Below are positions 53,471-63,280 of a stretch of 64,000 nucleotides of DNA, piece after piece. Every line of letters begins with the position of its first letter. Positions within the stretch are counted from its first letter, which is position 1. The DNA lies in NCBI GenBank assembly GCA_964423345.1, contig CAYREV010000004.1, forward strand, positions 1-64,000, written 5' to 3'. This DNA is from CAYREV01 sp964423345. Its GTDB lineage: Bacteria; Bacteroidota; Rhodothermia; Balneolales; Balneolaceae. Under the pieces are notes generated by a model. It saw only the letters and a program-made list of their open reading frames with translations. It searched no databases and was not told the origin of the DNA. Position numbers and translations under genes: made by a program.

Positions 53471-54529
53471 TCAGCCTTCGAACAGCTTTTTGAAGGCCTT
53501 GTCGAAGGGAGGCTCAATAATGCCTTTCTCTGTAATAAATCCTGTTATGTTCCGATGGGGGGTCACATCAAAAGCCGGATTGTAGGTTTCCACCTTTTTA
53601 GGGGCTACCTGTGAACCGTTGAATGATACAATTTCATCGGCCTCCCGTTCCTCAATAGGTATGTCGTCTCCGCTTTCCAGTTCCATGTCGATGGTAGACA
53701 GAGGTACGGCTACATAGAAGGGAATGTCATGTTCCCTGGCCATTACAGAAAGAGGATAGGTGCCAATCTTATTGGCGGTGTCCCCGTTAGCAGCTACACG
53801 GTCGGTTCCCACCAATACCATATCCACTTCACCCCGCCTCATGAGGGAGCCGGCTGCTGAGTCGGTGATGAGTTTCATCGGGATTTCGGCATTCATCAAT
53901 TCCCAGGCGGTGAGGCGAGCTCCCTGCAGCAGGGGACGGGTTTCATCCACCCATACCTGTACCTCCTTCCCTTCTTCATGGGCATGGAAGATAACCGACA
54001 GGGCGGTACCGTATTGTCCCGTAGCCAGGCTTCCGGTATTGCAGTGTGTAAGGACTTTGGCGTTTTTCCTGATAAGGCTCACGCCATTTTCACCGATCTT
54101 CTTATTGGTGCGTTTGTCTTCGTCGTGTATGGTTTTTGCGGTTTCCAGGGCGACCTCCTTGATCTCGGATATTTCCTTATCCTTGTTGGCCTGCATGGTA
54201 GTTTTGATACGATTCAGGGCCCATTTAAGGTTTACGGCCGTTGGCCGGGCTCCTTCCAGGTATTCGGCCACCCTCTCCACTTCCACCCAGAAACTTTCAA
54301 AGTTGCTCTCCGGAAGGTCCTTGATCCCCATGTAAAAGCCGTAGGCTGCGGCTATCCCAATAGCGGGTGCTCCCCGAACGCGCAGTTTTTTGATGGATTC
54401 CCAGACCCTGCCCACGTCCTTAATGTCGCTGTACACCTCCCGTTTGGGCAGGTAGGTTTGGTCCAGTATCCTCAGGTGGTCGTCCCGCCATTCAATGGAT
54501 TGTATGGCGGTATCCTTTACTTTGCTCAT
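53471..54529 (-). CDS. mtnA: S-methyl-5-thioribose-1-phosphate isomerase
   Basis: A 352-residue member of the MtnA/eIF2B-like family, which converts methylthioribose-1-phosphate to the ribulose form in methionine salvage. Seen: KLRVRGAPAIGIAAAYGF, GARPTAVNLKWALNRI, VLTHCNTGSLATGQYGTAL with the catalytic Cys, VDETRPLLQGARLTAWEL, VLVGTDRVAANGDTANKIGT with the catalytic Asp, and YNPAFDVTPHRNITGFITE. No other mtn gene is adjacent, which is common. Start MSKVKDTAIQSIEWRDDHL fits. Confidence 0.95.
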   Translation of the reverse strand: MSKVKDTAIQSIEWRDDHLRILDQTYLPKREVYSDIKDVGRVWESIKKLRVRGAPAIGIAAAYGFYMGIKDLPESNFESFWVEVERVAEYLEGARPTAVNLKWALNRIKTTMQANKDKEISEIKEVALETAKTIHDEDKRTNKKIGENGVSLIRKNAKVLTHCNTGSLATGQYGTALSVIFHAHEEGKEVQVWVDETRPLLQGARLTAWELMNAEIPMKLITDSAAGSLMRRGEVDMVLVGTDRVAANGDTANKIGTYPLSVMAREHDIPFYVAVPLSTIDMELESGDDIPIEEREADEIVSFNGSQVAPKKVETYNPAFDVTPHRNITGFITEKGIIEPPFDKAFKKLFEG

Positions 54530-54604
54530 AGAAGTTTAGTGTTATTCGATATTAGCCTGGTCACATTTTAATGTACAAAAATAGTTGACATTACCTGAAC
54601 CGGG

Positions 54605-56305
54605 TCAATAGCCTTCCGCTGTACCCTCAGCTCTCGGATCGGGAGCTCCGTAACGGCTTCCTTTTTCATCAACATAAATGATATGGCCCCTTCCGATGCC
54701 ATTGCTCGAAGCCAGGTTGTGGCCCTTGGTATTCAATATGGCACGGGTATCCGGGCTTAATCCAAACTCTTCATAATACAGGGTGTCGGGCATCCACTGA
54801 TGATGAAAACGGGGGGCCGAAATGGCTTCCTGGGCATCCATGCCGAATACGGCCATATTCAAAAAACTCATGAGAGTGGCAGTGATAATTTTTGGCCCTC
54901 CGGCTGACCCAAGCACCATTCTGACCTTTCCGTTTTTAGTTACGATGGCAGGAGACATGCTGCTTAGCATACGCTTTCCCGGTTCCACGGCATTGGCTTT
55001 ACCCTGGATCAGCCCATACATGTTGGGCTCTCCGGGCTTGGCGGTGAAGTCGTCCATCTCGTTATTCAGCAGGAAACCCGCTCCGCCTACGCTGACATCA
55101 CTGCCGAATGAACCGTTCAGCGTGGTCGATACGGCAACGGCATTCCCATCTTCATCCACGATGGAAAAATGAGTGGTTTCAGTGGATTCGGGAAACCCTC
55201 CCGGTTCTCCGTGACTGATATCCCGGCTGGGCGTCGCCTGCTTCCAGGAGAAGGATTCCATTCTCTTCCTGTTGTAATGTTTGCTTGTCAGGGGATCCCG
55301 GGGAATTTCCACGTAATCCGGATCTCCGGGGAAATAAGCTCGATCGGCAAAAGCGCGGCGCATGGCTTCGGTTAGCAGGTGGACATACCGTGCCGAATTA
55401 AATCCCATGTTTTTTAGCTCATACCCTTCAAGCATGTGCAGTATTTGTGCTATGGCAATACCACCGCTGCTGGGAGGGGGCATCACAAAAAGCCGGTATC
55501 CCAGATGGGATGTTTCCACGGGGTTCCTCCAAACGCTTTCATATTCGCGAAGGTCCCTGTAGGTGATGAGCCCTCCCTGTTTTTTCATCTCGCTGACAAT
55601 GAGGTCGGCCGTCCGGCCGGAGTAGAAGCCGCGTCGTCCCAGCTTGGATATACGTTCCAGGGTATGGGCCAGATCTTCCTGAACAAAAAGGTCCCCTTCA
55701 CTAAAGGGCTCGCCGGAGCTTTTGGTAAAATATTTTTTTGAAGCCTCATACTTGCCAAGGTCTTCAGCATGATCGTTCAGTTCCCCGGCCTGCTCCCAGG
55801 AAAGGGCATAACCCTGACTTGCAAGTTTGATGGCGGGGGCCATGACGGTTTCCAGCGGAAGGTTCCCATATCGCTCCAGGGCCCTGACCATTCCGTCTAC
55901 CACCCCCGGTACCCCTACGGCCAAGGCTCCTTCACGGCTTAAGGAAGGGCGGTACTCTCCGCCGCGGATATACATGTCACGGCTTGCTTTGAAGGGGGCT
56001 TTTTCCCTGAAGTCAAGAGCTGTTGTGGTTCCGTCATTCAGATGCAAAACCATAAAGCCGCCGCCTCCTATATTGCCCGCCCGGGGTTTTGTAACGGCCA
56101 GTGCAAACTGAACTGCAACGGCGGCGTCTACAGCGTTTCCGCCCTGCTTAAGAATTGACTTACCTGCTTTGGAAGCACGCTGTTCGGCCGTTACCACTAC
56201 GGCACGTTCGTATGCCTTGGCAGATCCTACCTGGGAAAAAACGGTTTCGGAAAAAGCAAACAGCAGTAGGATTAGGGAAAGGGCCAGTCGTTTCAAAAGA
56301 TGCAT
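54605..56305 (-). CDS. ggt: Gamma-glutamyltransferase (glutathione hydrolase)
   Basis: A 566-residue Ntn-hydrolase exported by the signal peptide MHLLKRLALSLILLLFAFS. The precursor self-cleaves before the catalytic Thr, visible in TETTHFSIVDEDGNAVAVST. Other family blocks: GGNAVDAAVAVQFALAV, GNIGGGGFMVLH, DFREKAPFKAS, VGVPGVVDGMVRAL, MPPPSSGGIAIAQ, and after the Thr LNGSFGSDVSVGGAGFLLNN, RMLSSMSPAIV and GSAGGPKIIT. It breaks down glutathione and gamma-glutamyl peptides in the periplasm. Monocistronic by spacing. Confidence 0.96.
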   Translation of the reverse strand: MHLLKRLALSLILLLFAFSETVFSQVGSAKAYERAVVVTAEQRASKAGKSILKQGGNAVDAAVAVQFALAVTKPRAGNIGGGGFMVLHLNDGTTTALDFREKAPFKASRDMYIRGGEYRPSLSREGALAVGVPGVVDGMVRALERYGNLPLETVMAPAIKLASQGYALSWEQAGELNDHAEDLGKYEASKKYFTKSSGEPFSEGDLFVQEDLAHTLERISKLGRRGFYSGRTADLIVSEMKKQGGLITYRDLREYESVWRNPVETSHLGYRLFVMPPPSSGGIAIAQILHMLEGYELKNMGFNSARYVHLLTEAMRRAFADRAYFPGDPDYVEIPRDPLTSKHYNRKRMESFSWKQATPSRDISHGEPGGFPESTETTHFSIVDEDGNAVAVSTTLNGSFGSDVSVGGAGFLLNNEMDDFTAKPGEPNMYGLIQGKANAVEPGKRMLSSMSPAIVTKNGKVRMVLGSAGGPKIITATLMSFLNMAVFGMDAQEAISAPRFHHQWMPDTLYYEEFGLSPDTRAILNTKGHNLASSNGIGRGHIIYVDEKGSRYGAPDPRAEGTAEGY

Positions 56306-56399
56306 CAGTAACGGGAATTAATTGAAATACTTTGTTAACGGGGATGAATATAGAAAAATAAAAGGATGGTTTATAGCCCGGGAAGAACGGAGGGACAGG

Positions 56400-57308
56400 T
56401 CATGCCCGGGGGTGGAATTCCCGGTGAACCTGGTGGAGAAGCGAACGATCTACATGCGTATAAATTTCGGTCGTGATGATTGAAGAGTGTCCCAGCATCT
56501 CCTGTACCGCCCTGAGGTCGGCCCCTCCCTCCAACAGGTGAGTGGCAAAGGAGTGGCGGAAGATATGCGGGTAAACATTTTTTTCGATACCCGCCCTTTC
56601 GGCGGCGTCGTTGACAATATTCCAGATGCTCATCCTTGAAAGAGGGTTGCCGCGCCGGCTTAAAAAGATCTTGTTTTTAGCTTTCTGGGGATCCTTGTCG
56701 CTTTTGAACGTTGGACGGGCCACCTCAATATAGTGTTCCAGGGCAGACTGGGCCATTTCACCGACCGGGACCAGTCTTTCCTTGTTTCCTTTACCGATAA
56801 CCCTTATGAAGCCGATTTCAAAGATGAGGTTGTCCAGTTCCAGGCCGGTCAGCTCGCTGACTCTCATTCCGGTAGCGTACAGCGTTTCCAGGACTGCAGC
56901 ATTGCGAATACCTGTGTCGGTTGTCCGGTCGGGGACTTCTATTATTTTCTTGACTTCATCGGGGTTTAAAACTTCCGGCAGTTTCCTGGCCTTCTTGGGA
57001 AGGTCGATCAGTTCGGCGGGATTGGCTTCGGCCAGTTTTTCTACTACGGCAAACTCGTGAAAACTTCGGATACTGGAGATGTTGCGGGCTATCGAGCTAA
57101 CCGAGAGGTCCATGGCGCTCAACTCCTCGAGGTACTGTTCAATATGTTGGAGGGTTACACCTCCCAGATCCTTAATTCTCAGGTCTTGAGACAAAAACTT
57201 AAGGTAGCGCCTGAGGTCGTTGCGATAGGCGGATGCGGAGTTCTCCGACAGCCCTTTTTCGAGCTTGACAAACTGCAGGTAAAGCTCCAACTCATGGTCA
57301 AAATGCAT
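56400..57308 (-). CDS. xerD: Tyrosine recombinase XerD
   Basis: A 302-residue site-specific recombinase that resolves chromosome dimers at dif together with XerC. The N-terminal SAM-like core-binding domain (residues 1-90: LELYLQFVKLEKGLSENSAS) precedes the catalytic domain with Arg in YATGMRVSEL, Lys in GKGNKERLVPV, HIFRHSFATHLLEGGADLR (His-x2-Arg), GHSSIITTEIY and the Tyr nucleophile in IYTHVD. Length and the lack of extra domains point to a housekeeping Xer rather than an integrase of a mobile element. It is 8 bases downstream of the HD phosphodiesterase gene. Confidence 0.95.
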   Translation of the reverse strand: MHFDHELELYLQFVKLEKGLSENSASAYRNDLRRYLKFLSQDLRIKDLGGVTLQHIEQYLEELSAMDLSVSSIARNISSIRSFHEFAVVEKLAEANPAELIDLPKKARKLPEVLNPDEVKKIIEVPDRTTDTGIRNAAVLETLYATGMRVSELTGLELDNLIFEIGFIRVIGKGNKERLVPVGEMAQSALEHYIEVARPTFKSDKDPQKAKNKIFLSRRGNPLSRMSIWNIVNDAAERAGIEKNVYPHIFRHSFATHLLEGGADLRAVQEMLGHSSIITTEIYTHVDRSLLHQVHREFHPRA

Positions 57309-57316
57309 GGCTGCTG

Positions 57317-59779
57317 TCAGCTATTATAGTATTCGTCTACCCGGGGCGGTTCGTCGGTAGATTGATCCTTGTCGATATCTACATCTTCGGCCTGCAGTCC
57401 CTCTTCACTTTTTCCTTTGCCCGCAGCTTTCTTTTTCTCTTTTTGTTGCTTTTCTCCCTTTTCCTCTTCGGGATATTCCACCCGGCTGTGGTAGATGCCT
57501 ACAAGTATATTGAGGAATGTCTCCTTGATAGCCCGGATATCCTGGAAAGTGAGGGGGGTCTTGCTTAGCTGTCCCTCATACACCCGGTCATCCACCATCT
57601 TGTTGATCAGGTTCTCAAGTTTCTGGTAATTGGGATCTTTCATGGCGCGGGAGGCCGCCTCCACGCCGTCAGCCAGCAGCAGTATGCCCGTTTCCTTGGT
57701 TTTGGGCAGTGGGCCGTCATACCGGAAATCCTCTTCCCGGATCTCATCCTTGTCTTCATCGGCCTGCTCGGTGGCCTTATTGTAGAAAAACTTGATCAGG
57801 GAGGTGCCGTGGTGGGTTTGAATAAAATTGATAATAATCTGTGGCAATCCGTGTTCTTGGGCCAGCTTGACCCCGTTGGCTACATGAGCTTTAATAACCA
57901 GTGCGCTCATCCGGGGCTTCAGTTTATCATGTTCATTGGTACTGTTTTGATTTTCGGTGAAATATCCCGGGTTCTCCATTTTGCCGATGTCGTGGTATAG
58001 GGCTCCGACGCGGCAAAGGAGTCCGTTGGCACCAATGGAACCGGCGGCAGCTTCAGCCATATTTGCCACCTGCAGGCTGTGATGGAAGGTTCCGGGAGCG
58101 CGGTTCATAAGCTGTTTGAGCAGCGGCAGGTTATTGTCGCTGAGCTCGATAAGGGTGAAGTCGGTGGTTACATTGAATGTTTTTTCAAACAGCAGGATCA
58201 GCGGATAGGTGAAGAGGATAAAGATAGCGTTTATGCCTGCATAGAACAGGTTGTCCCAGAATTCCTCTCCCGTTTCAAAAGCAGTTAGGTTGAAACTCAG
58301 GATGACAATGAGATAACAGGCAAAAACGATACCCGGGGTAATGAAGAAGAACTGCGACCGTTTTTTGATATCCCGTACCGAGAACAGTCCGAGGCTGCAC
58401 GCTACCGTAGTGGCAACGACATATTCAAAATTGTTGCCTATGATAAGGCCGGTCAACAGGGCCAGGGTGATGGTAGATAACAGTCCCACCCTGGAGTCAA
58501 ATATTATGGTAAGAATAATGGGGGTAATGGCAACCGGTACTATATAGGGTGAGATATTATCCAGTCCGTAGACCAGATAACTTGCCAGGCAGATAAGGCT
58601 GAGTGCTATAAGCACCAGCAGCAGCATTGCATTATCTTCGAATATATACTTCCGGTACAGATACAGGTAAAAGAAGAAGATGGTTACAATAGCGAATATA
58701 GCCAATACATCCCCTCCGAAGCGAAGCCATCTTTCAAGGTCGGTTGCATTTTGGGCTTTGGCTTCAGCCAGGCTTTGAAGCATATTATATTTTTCCTGGG
58801 TAACGATATCACCCTTGCGAATGATAACCTGTCCCCGTGCAACAGCCCCTTTGGATTTGGAGATGTTGCCAATGCGTTCCTGGATCTTTAACTGAGTATC
58901 TTTGGCACTGTAAATAAGGTTGGGCTCGACCACCTTGTTGAAGATCTCCAGTCCGGCCTGGGCTATATCCTCAAAATAAGTGCGTGAAAGCCGGTAGCTG
59001 GCATATTCCCGTGCTTCCTGAAGGTCCCTGACATTGGCAAGGTTCAGCGTCCTTTCGGTTCTCTGCTTCAGGCTGCGAACGGTTATCTCGTCATTGGTAA
59101 GCTCATTCTTGCTCATGTTTATGAGGCCGTCGTTCAGCAGCTCATTGATAAGGTTTTCGAGCCGCACCTTCATATGCTCCCCTATAAATCGATTTGGGGA
59201 GGCCTCTTTGGTTTTCGGTTGGGTATTGGGGTTTTTAACCCGGGTATAGTTATTGAGCAGTGCCGACCAGGACTGATCGGAGAGGTTTATGCCCGAGGCA
59301 TTCCTTTCCTGTATGTAGGTGAGGCTGTCTTGCAGTGCCGGATCGTCATCACTTGCGGCAAGCCTCCAGTCCCGGTAAGCCTCAAGCACCGGCTGCATGT
59401 CCCGGAACAGGGAGTCTGTCTTCGATTGAATGCTGATCCTGGAATTCTGGTCGCGGTGAAAAATTGGGGGGGTCGTTTTGCTGATTGCCTCTCTTTCCTG
59501 TTCGATCTCTTCAGGAGTCTTTTTGATGGGGAAAGTGAAGGGCGCCGTCATGTCATCCGCCCGCCATGGTTCTCCCAGGTTATAATTGACAGGCTCCTTG
59601 AAAGAGGTTTGGGGAATGGAGACAACCAGCAGGGCGAGGAAGCCGACGATGATCAGGATGCGCACATAGATATTATGTTTCAGAGAAGATGCTTCTTCCC
59701 GTTGCTTCTTCTTTTCACCGATAACCGGGGCACTCGGGTTTTTTTTTCGGGCTAAGCCCAGTTTTTCAAGAATACTCAT
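57317..59779 (-). CDS. 7TM-HD phosphodiesterase, PgpH-like
   Basis: An 820-residue membrane protein. After a first helix (ILIIVGFLALLVVSIPQ) comes an extracytoplasmic 7TMR-HDED domain (about 85-330), a seven-helix region (about 340-550) and a cytoplasmic HD domain: HSLQVANMAEAAAGSIGANG, then LYHDIGKMENPGYFTENQNS and HKLKPRMSALVIKAH-type text. Homologous PgpH proteins hydrolyse c-di-AMP, so a c-di-AMP or related second-messenger role is inferred. The Lys/Glu-rich C-terminal tail is low complexity. The start is placed at 59779 (MSILEKLGLARKK); an upstream ATG adds 13 unlikely residues. Confidence 0.92.
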   Translation of the reverse strand: MSILEKLGLARKKNPSAPVIGEKKKQREEASSLKHNIYVRILIIVGFLALLVVSIPQTSFKEPVNYNLGEPWRADDMTAPFTFPIKKTPEEIEQEREAISKTTPPIFHRDQNSRISIQSKTDSLFRDMQPVLEAYRDWRLAASDDDPALQDSLTYIQERNASGINLSDQSWSALLNNYTRVKNPNTQPKTKEASPNRFIGEHMKVRLENLINELLNDGLINMSKNELTNDEITVRSLKQRTERTLNLANVRDLQEAREYASYRLSRTYFEDIAQAGLEIFNKVVEPNLIYSAKDTQLKIQERIGNISKSKGAVARGQVIIRKGDIVTQEKYNMLQSLAEAKAQNATDLERWLRFGGDVLAIFAIVTIFFFYLYLYRKYIFEDNAMLLLVLIALSLICLASYLVYGLDNISPYIVPVAITPIILTIIFDSRVGLLSTITLALLTGLIIGNNFEYVVATTVACSLGLFSVRDIKKRSQFFFITPGIVFACYLIVILSFNLTAFETGEEFWDNLFYAGINAIFILFTYPLILLFEKTFNVTTDFTLIELSDNNLPLLKQLMNRAPGTFHHSLQVANMAEAAAGSIGANGLLCRVGALYHDIGKMENPGYFTENQNSTNEHDKLKPRMSALVIKAHVANGVKLAQEHGLPQIIINFIQTHHGTSLIKFFYNKATEQADEDKDEIREEDFRYDGPLPKTKETGILLLADGVEAASRAMKDPNYQKLENLINKMVDDRVYEGQLSKTPLTFQDIRAIKETFLNILVGIYHSRVEYPEEEKGEKQQKEKKKAAGKGKSEEGLQAEDVDIDKDQSTDEPPRVDEYYNS

Positions 59780-59967
59780 AATGTAATTTTTAACCGCCCT
59801 ACGCCTGGATGGCGGCACTTGTGCCTTTGACAGGTGTTAAATCAATAATCATTCATTATTTAACGATTTCCACCATGAAATGATACCAACCTCCCCGAGT
59901 TTTACCAAATTTAGATGATCGACCGGTGACGTTATTACCGTGCAGTATCCTTTTCCGTTTGACCGGT

Positions 59968-61968
59968 TTAAATGGTTTCCCCGATCATATCCAACAATGT
60001 CTCTTCATCTATAACCGGTATATCCAGCTCCCGGGCCTTGTCGAATTTGCTGCCGGGATTATCGCCTGCCAGCAGGTAGTCGGTGTTACTGCTGACGGAG
60101 GAGGTTGTTTTCCCTCCGTGTTTCCTGATCAGTTCGGATGCTTCTTTCCTGCTGAGGTGGGGCAGGCTTCCGGTGAGTACAAACTTCTTCCCATCGAGTT
60201 CAGAGGATGCCTGTTCCTCTTCCATTTCAAAGGTAAGGCCGTGCTTTCTCAGCCTTTCGATAATTTCACGGTTCCTCTCTTTGCGGAAAAAGGCTTCGAC
60301 CGACTCGGCAATTTTAGGGCCGATGGTATCGACGGCGGTCAAGGACTCCAAAGAAGCATCCATGAGGGAAGCCATCGTACTAAAAGCCGAAGCAAGGTCT
60401 CGTGCTACGGTTTTACCCACAAAACGGATACCCAGGGCATAAATGACCCTGTCCAGCGGTTGTTTTTTACTTTTTTCAATAGCGTCAAGCAGGTTTTGGG
60501 CACTTTTTTCGGCCATTCGTTCCAGCGGAATCAACTCCTCTTTTTCAAGTTCGTATAGGTCGGCATAATGGGAGATGATATTTTCAGATACCAGCTGGTC
60601 GACTACCGCCTCTCCGAGTCCTTCGATATCCATGGCATCCCTGGATGCGAAATGTTCAATACGGCTTCGGATTTGCGGGGGGCACTCATGGTTGACGCAC
60701 CGCCAGGCTACTTCCTCTCCGAGCTTTACCAGTTCTTCTCCGCAAGCCGGGCATTTCGACGGCATTTGAAAGGCCTTGTTACGTTCTTCCCGGTCGGGAT
60801 TGACTACGCTTACCACTTGGGGTATGATATCTCCTGCTTTTTCAACGATCACTTTGTCACCCGCCCGGATATCCTTGCGATGGATCTCATCCTCATTGTG
60901 AAGGGAAGCTCTTTTAACAGTGGTGCCGGCCAGCTCAACGGCTTTAAGCTCTGCTACCGGGGTGATTTTGCCCAGCCTGCCCACCTGAAGGGTGATATCC
61001 CTGATGATGGTAGTAGCCTGTTCGGCTTCAAACTTGTAGGAGATTGCCCACCGGGGGGCTTTGGAGGTGGCGCCCAGGTCGTGACGAAGATTCGCCTCGT
61101 TTACTTTGACCACCACCCCGTCGGTCCCATAGGGAAGGTCGTGACGGAGGTTGCGCCATTCATCGATAACATCCAGAACTTCTAATATATTTCCACATAT
61201 TTTATAATGTTGGCATACCGGAAGGCCGAACTCCTCAAGAAGTTCCATCTTTTCCTTTTGGGTAAGAGCGTTTTCCGTTTCCGCAAGCAGGAGGTCAAAG
61301 CAGAAAAACCGAAGGGGACGCCGTGCCACCTCACGGGGGTCCTGCATCTTCAGGGAGCCGGCGGTAGAGTTCCTGGGGTTGGCAAAGACCGAAAGCCCCT
61401 GCTCTTCCCGGTGTTCGTTCAGCCTTAGGAAAGCCTCACGTTCCATATACGCCTCGCCCCGCACTTCCAGCACAGGTGGATAATCGTTATGCAGGGAGAG
61501 GGGGATATCCTCTATTGTTTTGATATTACGTGTGATATCATCTCCTCTTTGTCCGTCACCGCGCGTGGCTCCAAGCACCAGCTTACCCTCTTCGTAACGC
61601 AGCCGTATGGCTGTTCCGTCGAACTTAAGCTCGGCGATGTAGCTGTAATTCTCATGGCCCAGTATTTTTTTTACCCTCTGGTCAAAATCTTTCAACTCCT
61701 CCTCGTTATAGGTGTTGTCGAGGCTCAGCAGGGGCACCGGGTGTTCAACCGTTTCAAAGTCGCTGCTTGGCTCACCACCCACTCGACGGGTAGGCGACTC
61801 CGGGTCATGAAGGCCGAACTCATCTTCCAGCTGCTCAAGTTCCTTGAGATAGTCGTCGAACTCCTTGTCCGATATGAAGGGTTGAGCATCCCGGTAGTAG
61901 GCTTCATTGGCTTTATTCAGCAAATCGCGCAGTTCATCTACCCGTTGTTTAGCCTCTTCTCGGTTCAT
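59968..61968 (-). CDS. ligA: NAD-dependent DNA ligase LigA
   Basis: A 666-residue ligase that seals nicks in replication and repair. Domain order: Ia (about 1-70, ending near SPTRRVGGEPSSDF), the adenylation domain with the nucleophile lysine in AELKFDGTAIRL, GATRGDGQRGDDITRNI, EVRGEAYM and the OB fold, then the four-Cys zinc finger (CPACGEELVKL ... CVNHECPPQI), the HhH domain (FASRDAMDIEGLGEAVVDQL) and the BRCT domain (FVLTGSLPHLSRKEASELI). Everything needed is present. It follows the RodZ-like gene by 30 bases. Confidence 0.98.
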   Translation of the reverse strand: MNREEAKQRVDELRDLLNKANEAYYRDAQPFISDKEFDDYLKELEQLEDEFGLHDPESPTRRVGGEPSSDFETVEHPVPLLSLDNTYNEEELKDFDQRVKKILGHENYSYIAELKFDGTAIRLRYEEGKLVLGATRGDGQRGDDITRNIKTIEDIPLSLHNDYPPVLEVRGEAYMEREAFLRLNEHREEQGLSVFANPRNSTAGSLKMQDPREVARRPLRFFCFDLLLAETENALTQKEKMELLEEFGLPVCQHYKICGNILEVLDVIDEWRNLRHDLPYGTDGVVVKVNEANLRHDLGATSKAPRWAISYKFEAEQATTIIRDITLQVGRLGKITPVAELKAVELAGTTVKRASLHNEDEIHRKDIRAGDKVIVEKAGDIIPQVVSVVNPDREERNKAFQMPSKCPACGEELVKLGEEVAWRCVNHECPPQIRSRIEHFASRDAMDIEGLGEAVVDQLVSENIISHYADLYELEKEELIPLERMAEKSAQNLLDAIEKSKKQPLDRVIYALGIRFVGKTVARDLASAFSTMASLMDASLESLTAVDTIGPKIAESVEAFFRKERNREIIERLRKHGLTFEMEEEQASSELDGKKFVLTGSLPHLSRKEASELIRKHGGKTTSSVSSNTDYLLAGDNPGSKFDKARELDIPVIDEETLLDMIGETI

Positions 61969-61998
61969 GCTGAGATAGGATATAAGATGTGAGTGTTC

Positions 61999-63087
61999 TT
62001 AGTTAAAAATGGGTCGATCGGAAATGGTATTGGGTGGAGGAACGTCAAGGTCAAGGGAGTCGGGCGGGGGGTTAAGCCACTTTTCTTCTCCTTCAAAGGT
62101 GCTTCGGCTAATCTCCAGCATACCCGATTCCGGGTTCATAAACCGCTGGAGGAAGTTTCTGATGTTGTGGCCGTTGAGCATAAGGACCATCCTGCTGTAT
62201 TGTCCCCGGAGCCGTATGGTATTGACAAATTCAAATTTGACGGCGTCACCCTGCTCAATCCAATAGGGATTTAAACTGCCGATCACATCCGAGTACACAC
62301 GTACCGGCTCCAGTTTGCCATAGGCGGCATAGATAACCATGTCAAGAGTATCGGGTAATTCCCGGGCCGGCTGTTGAGTGGCTACACCGGTGGTATCATC
62401 CTGCTTTTCGACCGGGGAGCCCAGGTTTAGCTGCAACGAGTCCGGTTTAACGGCCGTCGTGGTCTCCGGTGTGCGGTTGTCTTCTGCAGGGCCACCATTC
62501 CGGTAATTATTAAGATAGATAAATGCCCCAATGGCAACTACGACGATGGCCAGGACCGCCACTCCCACCCAAACCCTGGAGCTTTTTTGCAGGGGAGTAA
62601 ACTTTTTCCCCATATCTGCCCAGTCGACCGAATTGACCGAGGGAGGGGAGGGTACACCTTCGGAAGTATCGGGCGGGGTTTCCGGGGTGGATTCCGCTTT
62701 CTTTTCGGGGGGTGCATGATCATGCACCATATCATCTTTGGGCGGAGCGGTGTCATCCTGCCCCTCTTTGTCCGGGGTCGAGCGGCCGTATTGAAAAGTG
62801 GTTCGGGGTTTATCTCCCGAAGCTTTCTGCAACAGCCCCGAGTAGGTGCCTTCTTCAACCTGGTCAAGGGCTTTGACCGTAAGGTCGTCATCAATCTTTA
62901 GGGCCTTTGCATAGCTGCGGACGTAACTTCTGATGTAGGTTTTATTCTGGCTAAGGTCACTGAAGATGGAGTCATCTTCAATGGATTGAAGAACATGGGG
63001 GGGTATCTTGGTGGCTGCATGAACATCTTCAATGCTCATGTCCAGTTCTTTACGTATGGCAGCCAGATCATTTCCAAGTGAGGCCAT
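61999..63087 (-). CDS. RodZ-like HTH/DUF4115 membrane protein
   Basis: A 362-residue protein with the RodZ layout: an N-terminal Cro-type helix-turn-helix (residues about 5-80: LAAIRKELDMSIEDVHAATK, LSQNKTYIRSYVRSYAKAL), a Pro/Asp-rich linker, a single membrane helix (about 178-200, VWVGVAVLAIVVVAIGAFIY) and a periplasmic DUF4115-type beta domain (LDMVIYAAYGKLEPVRVYSD, WIEQGDAVKFEFVNTIRLRG). RodZ links MreB to the cell-wall machinery; no mre genes are nearby. The C-terminal 40 residues (PPPDSLDLDVPPPN) are Pro/Asp-rich. It heads the run rodZ-ligA on the minus strand. Confidence 0.88.
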   Translation of the reverse strand: MASLGNDLAAIRKELDMSIEDVHAATKIPPHVLQSIEDDSIFSDLSQNKTYIRSYVRSYAKALKIDDDLTVKALDQVEEGTYSGLLQKASGDKPRTTFQYGRSTPDKEGQDDTAPPKDDMVHDHAPPEKKAESTPETPPDTSEGVPSPPSVNSVDWADMGKKFTPLQKSSRVWVGVAVLAIVVVAIGAFIYLNNYRNGGPAEDNRTPETTTAVKPDSLQLNLGSPVEKQDDTTGVATQQPARELPDTLDMVIYAAYGKLEPVRVYSDVIGSLNPYWIEQGDAVKFEFVNTIRLRGQYSRMVLMLNGHNIRNFLQRFMNPESGMLEISRSTFEGEEKWLNPPPDSLDLDVPPPNTISDRPIFN

Positions 63088-63280
63088 AAAAGGAATTGTT
63101 ATGGATTAATAAAACAGATGCCGGGACTATGCAAGGGAACACCATACCATTCATAAATTAGCAGACAGAATGGGATAAATCTAATCAAATATCAGAGAGT
63201 GCAAAAATTTTTTGCCATTTCTTTTGAAGGGTGTAAGGAATGAAGGCGGGACTGGTCTTTATAGGTAAAGGCCACGCAAA

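Noticed and set aside
56400..57308. Phage or genomic-island integrase
   Set aside because: Size, lack of an arm-binding domain and close match to XerD, with housekeeping neighbours and no attachment-site repeats.
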